From assembly GCA_025504975.1 (NCBI GenBank), contig JANUWI010000001.1:2480001-2544000 (forward strand): DNA of 64,000 nucleotides, given 5' to 3'. This document shows positions 12,425-24,271 of the stretch, one piece after another. The notes under the pieces were generated by a model, which did no database searches, was not told the origin of the DNA, and saw nothing but the letters and a program-made list of their open reading frames with translations. Origin of the DNA: Plenodomus lindquistii (Eukaryota; Ascomycota; Dothideomycetes; Pleosporales; Leptosphaeriaceae). Each line of letters starts with the position of its first letter. The first letter of the stretch is position 1. Position numbers and translations under genes: made by a program.

Positions 12425-15400
12425 GGCCTCTTTACTGGTGGATTTAAAAGGCCTGAACGAGCACCATGCGTCTATGGCTTCGCTCTCCCGACATCTCGAC
12501 AGTGTTGAAACTTCACATGGACCCTGTGCACAAGATTGCGAGACATCGAATCATTCTGGAACCATTTTGGTATCCACCGCTGCAGGAACACATCAGAGCG
12601 TCCATTACCATTCTCGCGTATACTCCCCTTCTTTCATCTCCGAGCGTGATGCCAGAACGGTGTAAGAGGGAGACGGGGGTTTATATACACAGCCTCCAAG
12701 GACACCACAAGCAATAAGACTTAGTAGTACACAGCAGTATCTGGTCGCCAGATCCTCATGGCCGCAGACATGAGTTCCTTTGCCACTCATTTGTGATATC
12801 GCGTAAGTGACGCTTCCAGCGCACAGCACTCAAACACATCAAGAGTTTCCGAATGTGATTTGGAGTTGTCACACCCGACCACAGACGCACATGGGCCAAT
12901 TCGGTCTGGATTTCGGTGTTTTCGTCCCCCCTTTCAGTATGATAAAAGAGTAAGAAGGGAGATGAGAAGAAACTTTATATACCAAGTTGCCACGTTGCGA
13001 GACATGAGACATGATACTAGGTCTGTGATTATTCCCTCCAAACGCAGTCAAGCAACTGCCTGCCGATAACCTTTGATAGTAACGCTAACATGAGAACCGT
13101 CATCCCATTGCGATGCTCTCTTACTTGTTCAGCCGCTCAAGTCTTACAAGTGCAGTACAAGAGAGCAGGAGACTTAAGATCATTACGGACCCATTTTTTG
13201 ATGCAGTGACACTCCCACCCCCCTACTCCAACGGCACATGGATCGAGGCAGATTGTGTCTTGAAGTATCCTCCCCTCCTTAAAGTGTGGTCAAGGAAGAA
13301 GATGGTACACAACGCAAGAAGTCTCTATACATCTGCCCTTCCCCTCTCCCGCACCATCGCAACTGCATATCGGGGTTTTCGAAAAGGAGACATGACATAT
13401 GAGTACTCCACCACTGCAGATCCTGAGAATGCGTAGCATCAAAGACTTACAAACGTAGACGGCAAGTTTTTGAATATGTCTCCCTTCCACAATCGCGGCG
13501 CACGAACCCGAACCCAATGAGCTCTTCGATGAGTAATTTCGATATGCACTCTTTTCCTTACTTGAAAAGCACATGAAGCACAAAGGAAGTTCTTTTGAGT
13601 ACACCCTCTCCTCAAGCGTGATCAAGGAGTAGACAAGAGGGGATAATGGGAGATTATATACACCCCCAAGTGGCGGGACAGATATCTGCGTGCATGCAAC
13701 ATTCCCTTCGCCGAGCACTGCCGTACCTTCTCAGTTCAAGACATGTGGCTTCTTCTTCAGATGCGATTTATGTCCACTTGCTCTCACAGACGCACATGTG
13801 AAATTCTTCAGCAACTTTTCGTGTATACTTCCTCTCATCGAGTGCATTCTTGTATTAGATAAGGCAGACCATTGCAAGTTTCTCCCGATCATTCAACACT
13901 TTAAAGGGAGGCCGCGGAGCGGAGCATGAAGACACCAACCATCAACGCGTTGTTCTTGCGTTGAGAGTTCCTACCCCACAACCGCGCACGCACATCACGA
14001 GCGAACGTACCATTTTTGGACACACTCCCTCTCTCGAGTATAGTAAGGCGGTAGAGTAGACAAGGCAGAGTAGAGTGAGTTTATATACCCTACCAAGCAC
14101 TCTGCCAGACATAAGACCTCAGTGCTGCATTTCGAAAGCCTGCACATCATGAATAATCCCACTACCTGGTGCTTTGATCGCCTTGTATCAAGCAAGGGTC
14201 CACATTAACTCATCGCGATCTTCTCTTAATCATGCGTCACTTTAAGGGAATGCAGCGAGCGGACGACCACACCAACCATTGAATGCATTGATCATGACTC
14301 TTAGCACCCGCGCGCCTTATCTAATCACACATGGCCCTGTGCTGGTTGGCTTTTGGTGAATACTCCCCCCTGGCGTGTGATAGAACAATGCGGTTAAGAA
14401 GGCAGCATGGATGGGATTTTTATACATGACACACCTTAAGCAAGTCGCAGATTTTGACGCACATGTCCCATTGCTAGAAAACTTGCTGGACACGTACAGC
14501 AAATTTCTTCACAGTTTTCTTGCAATCATTCGACACTCTAGAGGAAAGCGGGGGAGGAAAATCAACGAGCCATGTACCCATTGATGTTCGGTTTCAGCGC
14601 CTACCCCTTACTCAACACCACAGACACATATGAAATACGCTTCAGCATCTTTTTGCGTACACTCCCTTTCTCGAGTGTGATCAATGAGTAAAGAAGGGAG
14701 GGGAAAGGGGGGTGATATACACCACCTTTTCTCCCTGCCCCTCCGCTTCTGCCTGTCCTCATATTACTCACAGTTCAAGTGTCAATTCATGACATGCAGT
14801 GCTAGGTTTTCGGAAACGCCATACCAATTTCAAATTGCTTCAACTCTGAGTGCCTGTGCAAACTCATCGCAATCTTCGTCCAACTGTTTGACAAGTCGAG
14901 CGGTACCCTTCACGTCCAAGTTACCACCCTCAGAGCCAGACACATGGTTCCCATGACGTGTAGTTTGAGTCCGACTTCCTCGACGCAGAAACACATGGAA
15001 TAATCTCATTGTGATTTCGCGTACAATTCCTTTTTCAAGCGTGATGAAGTGGTAGACAAGAGAGGATGAAGGGGATTTATATACATCCCCCTCTCTCCCC
15101 CTCGCCCACATCCCAATACTAAACGTGCATCTTCGAAATCATTCGTGTTAAATTTCAGAAAGACACGTTACGTCTAGGATCTCGCGCAAATCTCATCGAC
15201 GTTATCTCCCGATCATTCGACATTTTGGAGAGAAGAGAAACAGCGGAGCAGAGCAGGAACCCACCAGTCATTCTTGTTCTGTATTTTGCTCTTGGAATTC
15301 TTCTCCACCACTGCACGCACATTGATTGGAAAATGCTACGTTTTTGTACAACCCCTTTCTATCGTGTAATGGAGGAGAAGAGAAGAAAGGATAGAGAAGA

Positions 15401-16841
15401 GAGGTTTATATACATATACCTCCCCCACTCCCCCACTACCCCACCATCACATAACCATGCAAACCTTTTAACTCCAAAAGTTCCACATGCGTACACCACC
15501 GCCCACGCTTTTCGAAGGCTACAATCCGTCCATACACCACGCGCACATCTTATCTTCTCCCAACCATTCGTTCGTTAAACACTCAACACATGCGCAACGT
15601 AACGTACGCAGTAGAGCGAAGACCCCACCAGTCATGACTGCGCTGTTGTTGGTTTTAGAATTTCTTCTCAGCCAGCGGCACATTGCTTCCCCCCTGGCCT
15701 CTCCTCTAGAGTACATCGCAAGACATGAATCACAATGCTAGAATATCCAAAATTTTGTATAGATTCTAAATATCTCCCCACAAACAATCAATCATCGCAA
15801 TTACTTCTTTCTTAGCCATTTGCGAATGAACGCAGCAGGAACGGAGAACACAAGTCATCGCCGCTTGCGGAATGCTTTTGCAGCTCTGCACTCCGACCTC
15901 CTACAGCACATTGGCTTGGGGAAGGTTTATTTTGGTAAGTGGAGAGGGAATTTTTGTGATGATAAAGAATAAGGGAGTGGGGGAGGAGGGTGAGTGAGGG
16001 GCTTATATACACCCCCCCCCACCTCTACCTCATCTACATCACAAACAACAAGAACATAAGACAAAATACTATGCTTTTAAAACCTGCACACGAAATACAT
16101 ACAGATTCTTAGGACAAAAGCCATACATCCCCTTACCTTACTGATACTAACACAGACCATATATATACCATACCATACCCTCCACAACCATCATACATAC
16201 CATCCTTTCTTTCTTCTATCTGCTTAAGCACTCACTCACCTTCACGCAAAGGTAACGTACACAGCGAGCAAGGCGGAAAACTGACGCCAACCATTAGAGC
16301 GTCGATAGTGCTTTTGAAGTTCTCGCGACTTGCACACTAGCGAGCGGCTCATACATGGCTTTGTTGTTATTCTGTTCTCTCCTAGAAGAAGAACTTCTTA
16401 CATGTAAGAAAGAAAGAAGGTAGAAGACAAGAAAGCGGGCTTTATATACGATACACTAAACTTCCATCTCAGCATCGCATAGGACATGAAACATAGCAAG
16501 CATATTGATAAAAACGTTCATGTCCGACTTCAAAAAGGAGACATGGACCTTGAATGCTTGCGCAAATTTCATCATATTGCGATCTTTCTCCCATCCTTTT
16601 TTTTTCTTTAAAAAAAAAAGTCGAAACATTACGCGTCTAGCCTCGGTAGAATGCAGCAGAGTCAAGCCGAAAGGAAAGCCACCGCCAGACATGACAGCCT
16701 TGCGATTAAGTTTTGAAAGTTCGCTACACTCCAGCACACCAGCGGCACATGAGATGGTCAAGCTTCAAGTCTGGCAGATGCAAGGGAGGGAGGTGATGTT
16801 TGTGATGCAGAAGCTTCGCAAGGGTAAGGCTGGGGGGAGGG

Positions 16842-16876
16842 GGAGGAGGAGGAGGAGGAGGAGGAGGAAGAGGAGG
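16842..16876 (+). repeat. (GGA)n purine microsatellite
   Basis: A run of GGA/GAG triplets, slightly interrupted, directly upstream on the plus strand of a TTTATATGCACC core. It is an expanded version of the purine-rich tract present in each array-1 module, where it reads as the pyrimidine tract of the minus strand. Confidence 0.75.
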
Positions 16877-17210
16877 GTGGTTTATATGCACCTCCCTCCT
16901 TCCCCTACCCGTTCACTTCACTGCACTGCGTTGCATACGGCATTCTTGAATACTAGACGATTTGGAGGGGCGCAGTGGGGCGGAGCGGAGCGGGAAAGCA
17001 CTAGTTGTTAGCGCGTTGGTACTGCTTTTCAAAGTTCTCACAACTAGCTAGCACACTAGCGGCACATGCACATCAGGTTGATATATATGCATGCGTAGTT
17101 TTCAGCAAATAGCAGAATGCATAAATAGGAGGAAATGTTTGTGAAAAAGACAATAGGGAGAGAAAGTGTGTGGCGGAGGCTGAGGGGGGTTTTATATAGC
17201 CTATAGCCTA

Positions 17211-17830
17211 GCCCTAGTGCTTAAAGCGACGGACATGGTGGGGATCATGAGATGCGATCAATCCTAGGGGGGTTTTTTTTTGGGGGGGGGCACTACTGTA
17301 AGAAACTTCCGTAAGAGATTCCACATGTTTGATGCACTTAATGTAATGTAATGTAATGTAATGATTTCATTTGCATTCCCCTCATCCTCGTCCTCTTCAT
17401 CTTCAATTCGTTTTTCATATACACATACACTATTCCCCGTATTCCATATTCCGTTGTCCATGTTGAGCATATCGATATGCTTTGACATGGGTCTTCCGTT
17501 CCCTCATTATCCACTGCAACCCCGCGTCTCATCTCGTCGCGTTTGCGTTTACGTTGCCCACATCCCACCCATAACCATTTACACATCCATCCCATCTGTG
17601 TCGAAAAAGAAAAACGCCAATAATCCTCAAGCCCAAGTCCAAGCGTGGGAGAAAGGGGAATTCTCCAAATGCTGGTGAACTGGTATAAACGCCGTGTAAA
17701 AAACGTGAACAAGTGATGATGTTTAAAAAAAAAGGGAGGAAAAAAAAAGCATTTATACAACGTGCGAAGAAGGCGTGCTCGGTTCGTAGTTGAGATCCAG
17801 AGACGCTAGTGATGTCGATAGTGGTGTGTT
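17211..17830. other. Intergenic with (TAATG)5 microsatellite
   Basis: About 620 bp between the end of array 1 and the 3' end of the next gene. It contains T/G homopolymer runs near 17270-17290 and five TAATG copies at 17339-17363. ORFs across it are low-complexity and not credible. Confidence 0.6.
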
Positions 17831-19006
17831 CTACCGCCTCGACGAATGCGCCGTCCTTCTCGTCCTTCGATCTGATGAACTCGCCGAACCTAGTCCTCGT
17901 TAGCAATCCCATCTTTCTTCCAAACTCGGCACCTGGGAAAACTTACTGCTACTAGTATAATCACTATAATACGCGCTGCTCCCGCTGATGGTGGTGCTCT
18001 TATCATCAACCCTAGCATCATGCTTCCTCTTCATGCCCAGCGCAAGCGCCAGTCCACCCAGCGCAGCAGCCATGCCGAGTCCCTTCTTCGCACCGCTATG
18101 TTTCTCGCTTCCCACACGGGACGGACGCGACGGGCGACCACCATACCAGCGTCCACCTGCCGCTGCGCCACCGCCAGAATGGTGGTGTTCTTCAATGTAG
18201 GTTTCCTCGTGTGTATGCTTTCTCTTCCTGCCGAAGCCAAAGATAGCAAGGATGGTGTCGAAGAGGGCTCTCGCGCAGCAAAACAGACAGAGGAGCAGGA
18301 GCAGCAGTATACCCAGGATAACGCCGATTACAATGCCTGCGATGGCGCCGCCGCTGAGGCCGCCGCCCCCGCCGTCCATTTCCGTCAGGCCGCCGCCCGC
18401 GGCACCCGTGGGGATGGGCGATTGGAAGGGCTGTGTGGCAGTGGGGGTTCCGGTGTAGGTAACTATTACATTTCCTGAGCTAGTGGGACGCAAGGGGGCG
18501 GAGGGATTCAACGGACCGGTAGGGGCGACGCCGGCACTGCTTCCGCCGCCGATGAGGGCGCACGTGTTGCTGCTGGTGAGGCAGTAGTAGCCGCTGTCGC
18601 AGCAGCGGCCGCCGCAAGGGGACTGGCTGTCTTTGCAGGTTGCGGTGGCGGTGGCGGGCACGAAGGAGCTGTAGAGCGAGGTGTAGGTCACGAGGTTAGC
18701 GGTTTGCACCCAGGTTGTCGTGTGCGTGACCCAGGTTCCGCCGCCGGCGGTGGGGGCTGCGCCGCCGGAGCCAGAGGTGTCGCATTGCGCTTGGTTGTTG
18801 GAGTCGGTGTAGCACTTTGAGCCAGAGGGACAGCAGAGCCAGCCGTCGTAGCCGCACGTGATGCCGCTGGCGCAGGTTGCTTGGCGCGGCGACAGTTGCG
18901 ACGTGTTGTGCAGTTGGAGGAGTTCCTCGAAGTGGACGGGGTATGGTTTTGCGACTGTGGTGGTGGTGAGGGCGCCCAGGGCGAGGAGGGCGGTGAAGGA
19001 CCACAT
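17831..19006 (-). CDS. Cys-rich single-pass surface protein
   Basis: Predicted 372-aa secretory-pathway protein. Signal peptide MWSFTALLALGALTTTTVA. Two small Cys-rich modules follow, at about 45-76 (GITCGYDGWLCCPSGSKC) and about 124-150 (CKDSQSPCGGRCCDSGYYC). A Ser/Thr/Pro/Gly-rich stalk leads to one transmembrane helix, GIVIGVILGILLLLLLCLF, near residue 225. The cytosolic tail is basic with His, Gly and Ser runs. A 57-nt intron (17890-17946; CTAAC branch point, donor GTAAGT) replaces an unspliced ending with a Ser/Arg-rich tail (SSSDRRTRRT). This layout is common for fungal wall-sensor-like or surface proteins, but ligand and role are not known. The Cys-module family is not named here because it cannot be verified by eye. 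Confidence 0.8.
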
Positions 19007-19936
19007 GGTTGTTGATTTGCGTGGTGGTCGGAATGCAAATGTCGCAGCAGCGACAGCGGCAATGGCTGGTTTTGAACCTTGCGACTCACTCTCTCGACTT
19101 GAGCGAATGGATGCGCTAGATATCGACGTGGGAGCGGTGAATGGGTGGGTTGCAGATGCGGGGTCGATTGTGCTCTAGCGCTGCAGTAGTCGAGACTGCG
19201 AGCCGCTCTGGAATGTGCGAAGAAGTATACTCTCGGGTCAGCGATTGAATGTTGTTGTGGGTGTGTGTAAGGGTGCAGGAATGCAGCGAGTACAAGAAAA
19301 AGGTACACCTAGCTTTTCTGCGGCGTGGTGGTTGGGGAAATGGCGCCGTTGGGTTGGGTGGCTGGGTTGAGGTGGTTGGGGACTGGCCACATGGAACACC
19401 ACGGCGGCCGGGATGTGCAACGCGACGAGATGATGTGATGTGATGTGATGGCTAATGCGATAATAATAGTCTGACAGCGATTGCGACAGCGAGCGATGGA
19501 GATGCTGCTGCAGGTGTGGATATGGGGTTTGCCAACGCAGTGCTCTACAGTGATGGTGTGGAGTGTTCGTTTACTACATTTACGGCAGCCCGTTCACCCA
19601 GCAACAATCAGGTCATCTCAGTCTATCGTATCCAAGCACCTTCACCCACCTCTACTCTGTGTGCCGTCATCTCATTTCCCATCGCGCAATGCCGCGCCTG
19701 GTTTGTACCGGTAGCCATCTCCCATACGCACACCCTTGTCCCCGTACAGTCACGACCTTGGCTGTTGGGCTCGGTACCTGCGTAATCCACTGCCAACTAT
19801 CTGTGGGTCCTGCCCCGTGTGCCCGTCTACACCGTCTTCGCCCGCTCCACTCTCTACACTACACACGTAGACACTTTACAGCACGCACCTCCCATCTATC
19901 CGCACCATTCCGCGACCACGCCTACCCTACTTTTCC
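19007..19936. other. Intergenic, promoter of surface-protein gene
   Basis: About 930 bp between two minus-strand genes. It contains a short GATGT repeat near 19430-19450 and pyrimidine-rich stretches. No gene or RNA is recognised. Confidence 0.5.
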
Positions 19937-21762
19937 CTACCGATCCAGCCCATACTCCATGACCAATTTCTCCGCCGCAACCTGCCCAATCAAATACGCC
20001 GTCGCCTGCGTATGATTATTCGTGGTCAACGGCGCAACACTCAAATCCACAACCCGCAGTCCCTGCACCCCTCGCACTCTAAACCCACTATCCACACATG
20101 CCCTCTCATCCTCTTGCCTGCCCATCTTCACTGTCCCATTCGCATGCCACACCGTCCCTGCATTTGCCCGCGCAAACGCATCAATATCTTCGTCTGACAG
20201 CGATGCCGGTCCGGAAATAGTCCTGATGACAGATTTGCTAATGACAGGGTTGTGCACGAGTTTCTGCCATGTGCATCTGATGGCTTCGCCGAAGATGCGT
20301 GCATCGTAGGGGTGCGTGAGGTAGTTTAGTTTGATAATGGGCTTGTCGCTTGCATTCGCTGAACCCAGGCTAACAGAGCCTTCGGATTGAGGGTTCATCA
20401 GGAACGCGATCATGGTCATGTAGGAATTCCCCTCTTCGATCTTCGAGCCCGGCGGCCAGAGGAGGCAGTTGTTGATGAATTCGTATGTTGGCACTGCGTC
20501 GCGCGTGAGAAATTCTTGTTGGTCTTGGGGTAGGCCTTGGAATTCCGGCATGCTCTGCAGATCCGGGTGTTTGAGGAATCCGCCCCAGAGGACAGAGTGG
20601 GAGAGCGCAAAAGCACCAGATTTGTCCTTTTCCCAGGCGGCTTCTGCTTCGGCCATGCGCTCTTGGTTGCTTTCAAAGGCGTAGCGCTCGTTGCTGGTGC
20701 CGTCTACTTCGACCGTCATGAATGCTAGCACGTGGTCTTGGAGATGCTTGCCGACGCCTGGGAGGTTGCTCTTGACTTTGATACCAAGCGCTTCGAGTTC
20801 ATCCTTTGGACCAATACCGTTGAGTAGTAACAGCTTGGGCGTGTCGATAGCGCCAGCGCAAAGTATGGCCTCGTTCTTCGCAGTCGCTGTTCAAACATCA
20901 GCACACGATCCCGAAAAGTCTCCAACAGCATCACTCACCTTCCCGTCCATCCGCCGTCTTAACCCCCACAACCCTCTTTCCCTCCCACACCAACTCCTCC
21001 ACACTCGCCTCAGTCCAAACCTCCAAATTTCGCGGCCTATCCCTCAAAAATGCCCCCGCACTCGTACTCCTCCCCTCCTTACTATAACTATACGGAAAAA
21101 CGCTCACGCCCACCGGATCCCCAGAATTCGGATCTAGATTAATCTTCTCACCCGCCTCAACCAGGGCTTCCATCTGCGGCATCACACCGGCTTCCAACAC
21201 AGGCGGCAACCCAACCTTCAACCCCCCACTCCTACTATGCCGCCCCGGATCCGGATCCGCAAGATGCCTATACCCCTTGGCGCCCTCGCCATCATAATCC
21301 TCAATCCGCCTATACGAATGCCTTACATTTTCCCACTTCCACCCCTCATCCCCCACCAGCTCAGCCCAACGATTATAATCCTCGCCGCTACCGTACAAAT
21401 ACACGCCGAAATTCAGGATCGAACTCCCGCCTAGCCCTTTTCCCCTCGTGTACACAATTTCTCGGCCGTTGAGTGCGGGCTCGGGGGTGGAAACGTAGCC
21501 GTGGTCTAGGTCGGGGCGTGCGGCCACGGGGTGGTACCGGTGGTAGGGGGCGTGGAGGTAAGAGCCTGTGGGGGTGGAGCCGGCTTCGAGGAGGAGGACG
21601 GTGGGGTGGGCGGGGGAGTGCGAGAGGCGGTGGGCTAGGAGGCAGCCTGATGTACCGGCTATTGGGAGATGTGAGGTTAGTTGGATGCATGCATATGGGT
21701 ATGTGAAGGGAAGGGGTATGGTACTTACCTCCGACGATGATGAAGTCGTATGAAGACGCCAT
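19937..21762 (-). CDS. GMC-family FAD oxidoreductase
   Basis: Predicted 567-aa flavoprotein of the glucose-methanol-choline oxidoreductase family, which oxidises alcohols or sugars with FAD. Three exons: introns 21659-21728 and 20887-20938. The first splice creates the Rossmann motif DFIIVGAGTSGC from two frames. GMC signatures are present: RGKGLGGSSILNF near residue 95 and GAIDTPKLLLLNGIG near 290. The C-terminal catalytic region has WHANGTVKMG (His) and NNHTQATAYLIGQ (Asn/His pair). Start MASSYDF gives no signal peptide, so the enzyme is probably intracellular, unlike secreted glucose or aryl-alcohol oxidases. Substrate cannot be assigned. It lies about 16 kb from the PKS with other genes and array 2 between, so cluster membership is unlikely. 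Confidence 0.92.
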
Positions 21763-23223
21763 GGTGACCTACAGTGTATCAACACTGGCCACGAAAATGC
21801 CTTCCTGTGTTGTATGTGCGTCCAGCAAATACAGCGTTCCACCGATACAGGGTAATGTCCATCTTTATACCCCTCTCCATCGCAAACACAGCCAAGCACC
21901 TCCTCGTACATCTACCTAGCTTCACACAAACCGGGCCCGAAACCACCTCCCGCATCACCGTCCCGAGCACCCTGCAGCACATCATTTTCCCCAGAGTTCC
22001 AAGGGCCACACTCCAATTGGAGACCGAGCTTCAAGCAAGCTCATGCGGGGTAGCTGGTGCAGCGGGTACGCTAGCGACGACCAATCTCACCTAGCCTACC
22101 AGATGCAAGCTTCCGTATCCGATTGTTTAGGCATCAGGTGCTGACGCCGGATATGTAAGCGGCATTTGGGGCTGCGGGTGGTGGTGGTGGTGGTGGTGGT
22201 GGACTTGGCGTTTACGAGAATGGTAGCTTTCCTACTCTGATGGTTTAAGCCGGGGGGTTGCGCATGCTGATGTTTTTTTGTTCGTTGAGAGGATCATGGG
22301 TAGTGCGCGTGTGCGTGCGTCGTCTTGTGCGCCTTCTCGTATCTATCCGTCTGATCGTGGGAACTAAAGTCAAAAACTGACCGGCTTGGGTGTACCGGTA
22401 CCTATGCATGTTGCGCTTTGCTCCTGACAGAGATTTTATCAAAAGCACCGAGTTGATGTCGTACTTGAAAGGACGACCTTGCATGGGGAATTGTCATGAT
22501 AGCCCAACTTTCTCGGCGCCTCAAGCCTTTCTGAGGGCCTCCATGATCCATCCCAAAGAGGGCTTTGGAGATTGTCAATCTACCTCTTGCAAGGTGCTTT
22601 CCTCGTCGTTTCTGGAACTTGTTGCAGCAGTTGCGTCTACGCTCGAATCTTCTGTAAGCTCTGTCTCCGCCGCTTTTGTCAACATCAGATTGGTGGGATA
22701 TACTATTGCTCGGCTAGTCATGTCTTGAGAGAAAAAGCACAGTCAGCTTGCAATGAGATACACCGATGTGACTGCGTCGTGCATACTGGCCAAGCGCCGA
22801 GCATGGTCTCCCGTGACCGCAAAGCTTACTGAGCAAGATGTTGAAGCTACAGTGCCGACAATATGCGGTTGATGGAATGGTGTATGTCGATCTTACTCCA
22901 TCGGTAATGATGTGCGCTCAACGTGCATTGCGCACTGTGGCGTTCAAGGTAGACAGCTTTGAACTTGTAGGGAGTAAGTGATTGAGGAATGGTTGAGGAG
23001 CTCAGCTGAGCTGCTTGTCCCGGTCCCGTCACATCAACAAGCTCAGCGCTCCACATGAATCATGCTGGTAAATAGTTCCTGAAGCGACACACGTACGTGT
23101 CTTTGCGTAGCCCCTACGTAGTTAGTCTTGAGTTGGTCTGAGAAACTTCTCATATTCTGACATGTCATTTCCCGATCTTGGGCAAAGAATCGTTTGACCA
23201 CATTGATCGACATAGCCTAACGC
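21763..23223. other. Intergenic with (GGT)n microsatellite
   Basis: About 1.46 kb between minus-strand genes. It contains a GGT-type microsatellite at about 22177-22202. ORFs of up to 112 codons exist, but none has a recognisable domain or good start context. Confidence 0.5.
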
Positions 23224-24271
23224 TCAGAAGATGCCCTCGACCTTCTCCCTCTGGTCAAAGTCATATGCGTTGCCATAAGGTCTATCAAGATAATTCTTGA
23301 GCAACTCTGCCTCCGAAACATACGTCGCAGCAATATCCAGTCCCGTCTTCTCAGGCGACAACCTCTCGCGCAGTTCCTCTGCAAACTCGACAAACATGGA
23401 GTTGCGATACCATGGTGCGAAATGAACTAGGGTAGAAGGTCAGTCAAACACATCTATTTGCTTGTTCTGACAGCCTTACTCATTGCTAGCATCACGCGAG
23501 GATCCGTCCCAAGATTCGGCTTTCCTCCGTGCCATAGTCGGAGATCGCGGATGATGATGCTGCCTTTCTTGACGATGGGTTGTGTAGGCGGACGGGTGGC
23601 ACGCTGGGCAGCCAATAAGGGCGCTTTGATCCTGCCACTTGCACGATCACCGTGTTCACCTTCTTGGTCCGCGATGGTGGTGCCGTTGTGCGTGCCTAGC
23701 CACACCTCTGTTGAGCCGTTTTCGGGCGTCATCGTGACCAAGGGTACGTTGATCACTAATGCAAATGGAATCTCAGGATGGTCAAAGTCGGCGTCGTTGT
23801 GAGTTGGCTGAGACGCTGGCGGGGACGACTCCGTAGGTGGCAAAGCGGTGTTTCCTGATACGAAGCGAAGTGATGGTTTTGGTCCGAGAGCTGTTGAAGT
23901 GACTTGAGTGACAATGGGATCTGGAGACAGTGAGGTTAGGGATAGAACAGATTGTTGAGACAACGTTACTGACTGATAAAAATTTCATCGCTAAACCAGG
24001 ACTTGGATAATGGGGGATCCTGCTGAATGTTGCCTTTGTTGTAATTGAACGGACTGTCTTTTCTTGATTGCAATTCGTAGGCGTCCTTGACCATCTTCTC
24101 GTTCAGTCGGTCCAGGATTGCATGATCGATCATGTCTTCCAAAACTACCAGGCCATCACGTGAAAGCGCACGAATTGCAATCTCAATATTGCGTTGATCG
24201 AGTTTGCCATTTTGCACTTCGGTAGTCGATGGCACAATGGAGATGGGATCGGATGAGAGTTTTGAAGCCAT
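23224..24271 (-). CDS. PhyH-type Fe(II)/2-oxoglutarate dioxygenase
   Basis: Predicted 313-aa non-haem iron dioxygenase of the phytanoyl-CoA hydroxylase superfamily. Three exons with 53-nt introns at 23921-23973 and 23427-23479; both junctions restore frame, giving FINPIVTQV and MLAMIHFAPWYRNSMF. The iron ligands of the 2-His-1-carboxylate triad are visible: His and Asp in QPTHNDADF and a distal His in LWHGGKPN, followed by an Arg suited to 2-oxoglutarate (DPRVML). The start MASKLSSDP at 24271 is preferred over an in-frame ATG 72 nt upstream. Fungal members act on small metabolites, including meroterpenoids and polyketides. The substrate here is unknown and the gene lies 13 kb from the PKS, outside array 2. 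Confidence 0.88.

Larger units (their letters stand above)
8466..17210 (-). repeat. Array 1: about 19 degenerate TATA-box modules, minus orientation
   Basis: Imperfect tandem modules, about 300-370 bp apart where dense, each carry a plus-strand TTTATATAC core. Cores lie near 8493, 9156, 9867, 10196, 10578, 10935, 12680, 12974, 13325, 13653, 14080, 14417, 14713, 15075, 15405, 16002, 16441, 16881 and 17190. Read on the minus strand, each module has a CTCATGTC-like box about 25-40 nt upstream, GTATATAAA, then a 35-50-nt C/T-rich tract. Further boxes resemble CTTGTCTACTCCTTGATCAC and TTTSAAAAGC. Flanking spacers also recur (ATCATTCGACACTTTA and ACACCAACCATT on the plus strand). No ORF is conserved between modules: frames running through TATA just read VYK or VYN. 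The layout resembles RNA polymerase II core promoters. A RIP-like transposon interrupts the array at 11053-12422. Function unknown. Confidence 0.8.

Noticed and set aside
12605..15111. Minus-strand ORFs of 60-142 codons inside array 1 that share VYK/VYN and SLITLE-like strings
   Set aside because: The shared peptide strings come from translating the repeated TATA box and pyrimidine tract. Length, start and downstream sequence are not conserved between modules.
8466..17210. CRISPR-like or satellite interpretation of array 1
   Set aside because: Units are about 300-370 bp, strongly diverged and not identical short repeats with unique spacers; the organism is eukaryotic. A simple satellite would show higher identity.
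18688..19308. A 206-codon minus-strand ORF rich in Pro, His and Ser
   Set aside because: Overlaps exon 1 of the Cys-rich surface protein in another frame and consists of low-complexity sequence.
20012..21137. Plus-strand ORFs overlapping the GMC oxidoreductase
   Set aside because: Antisense shadows of a gene with complete family motifs.
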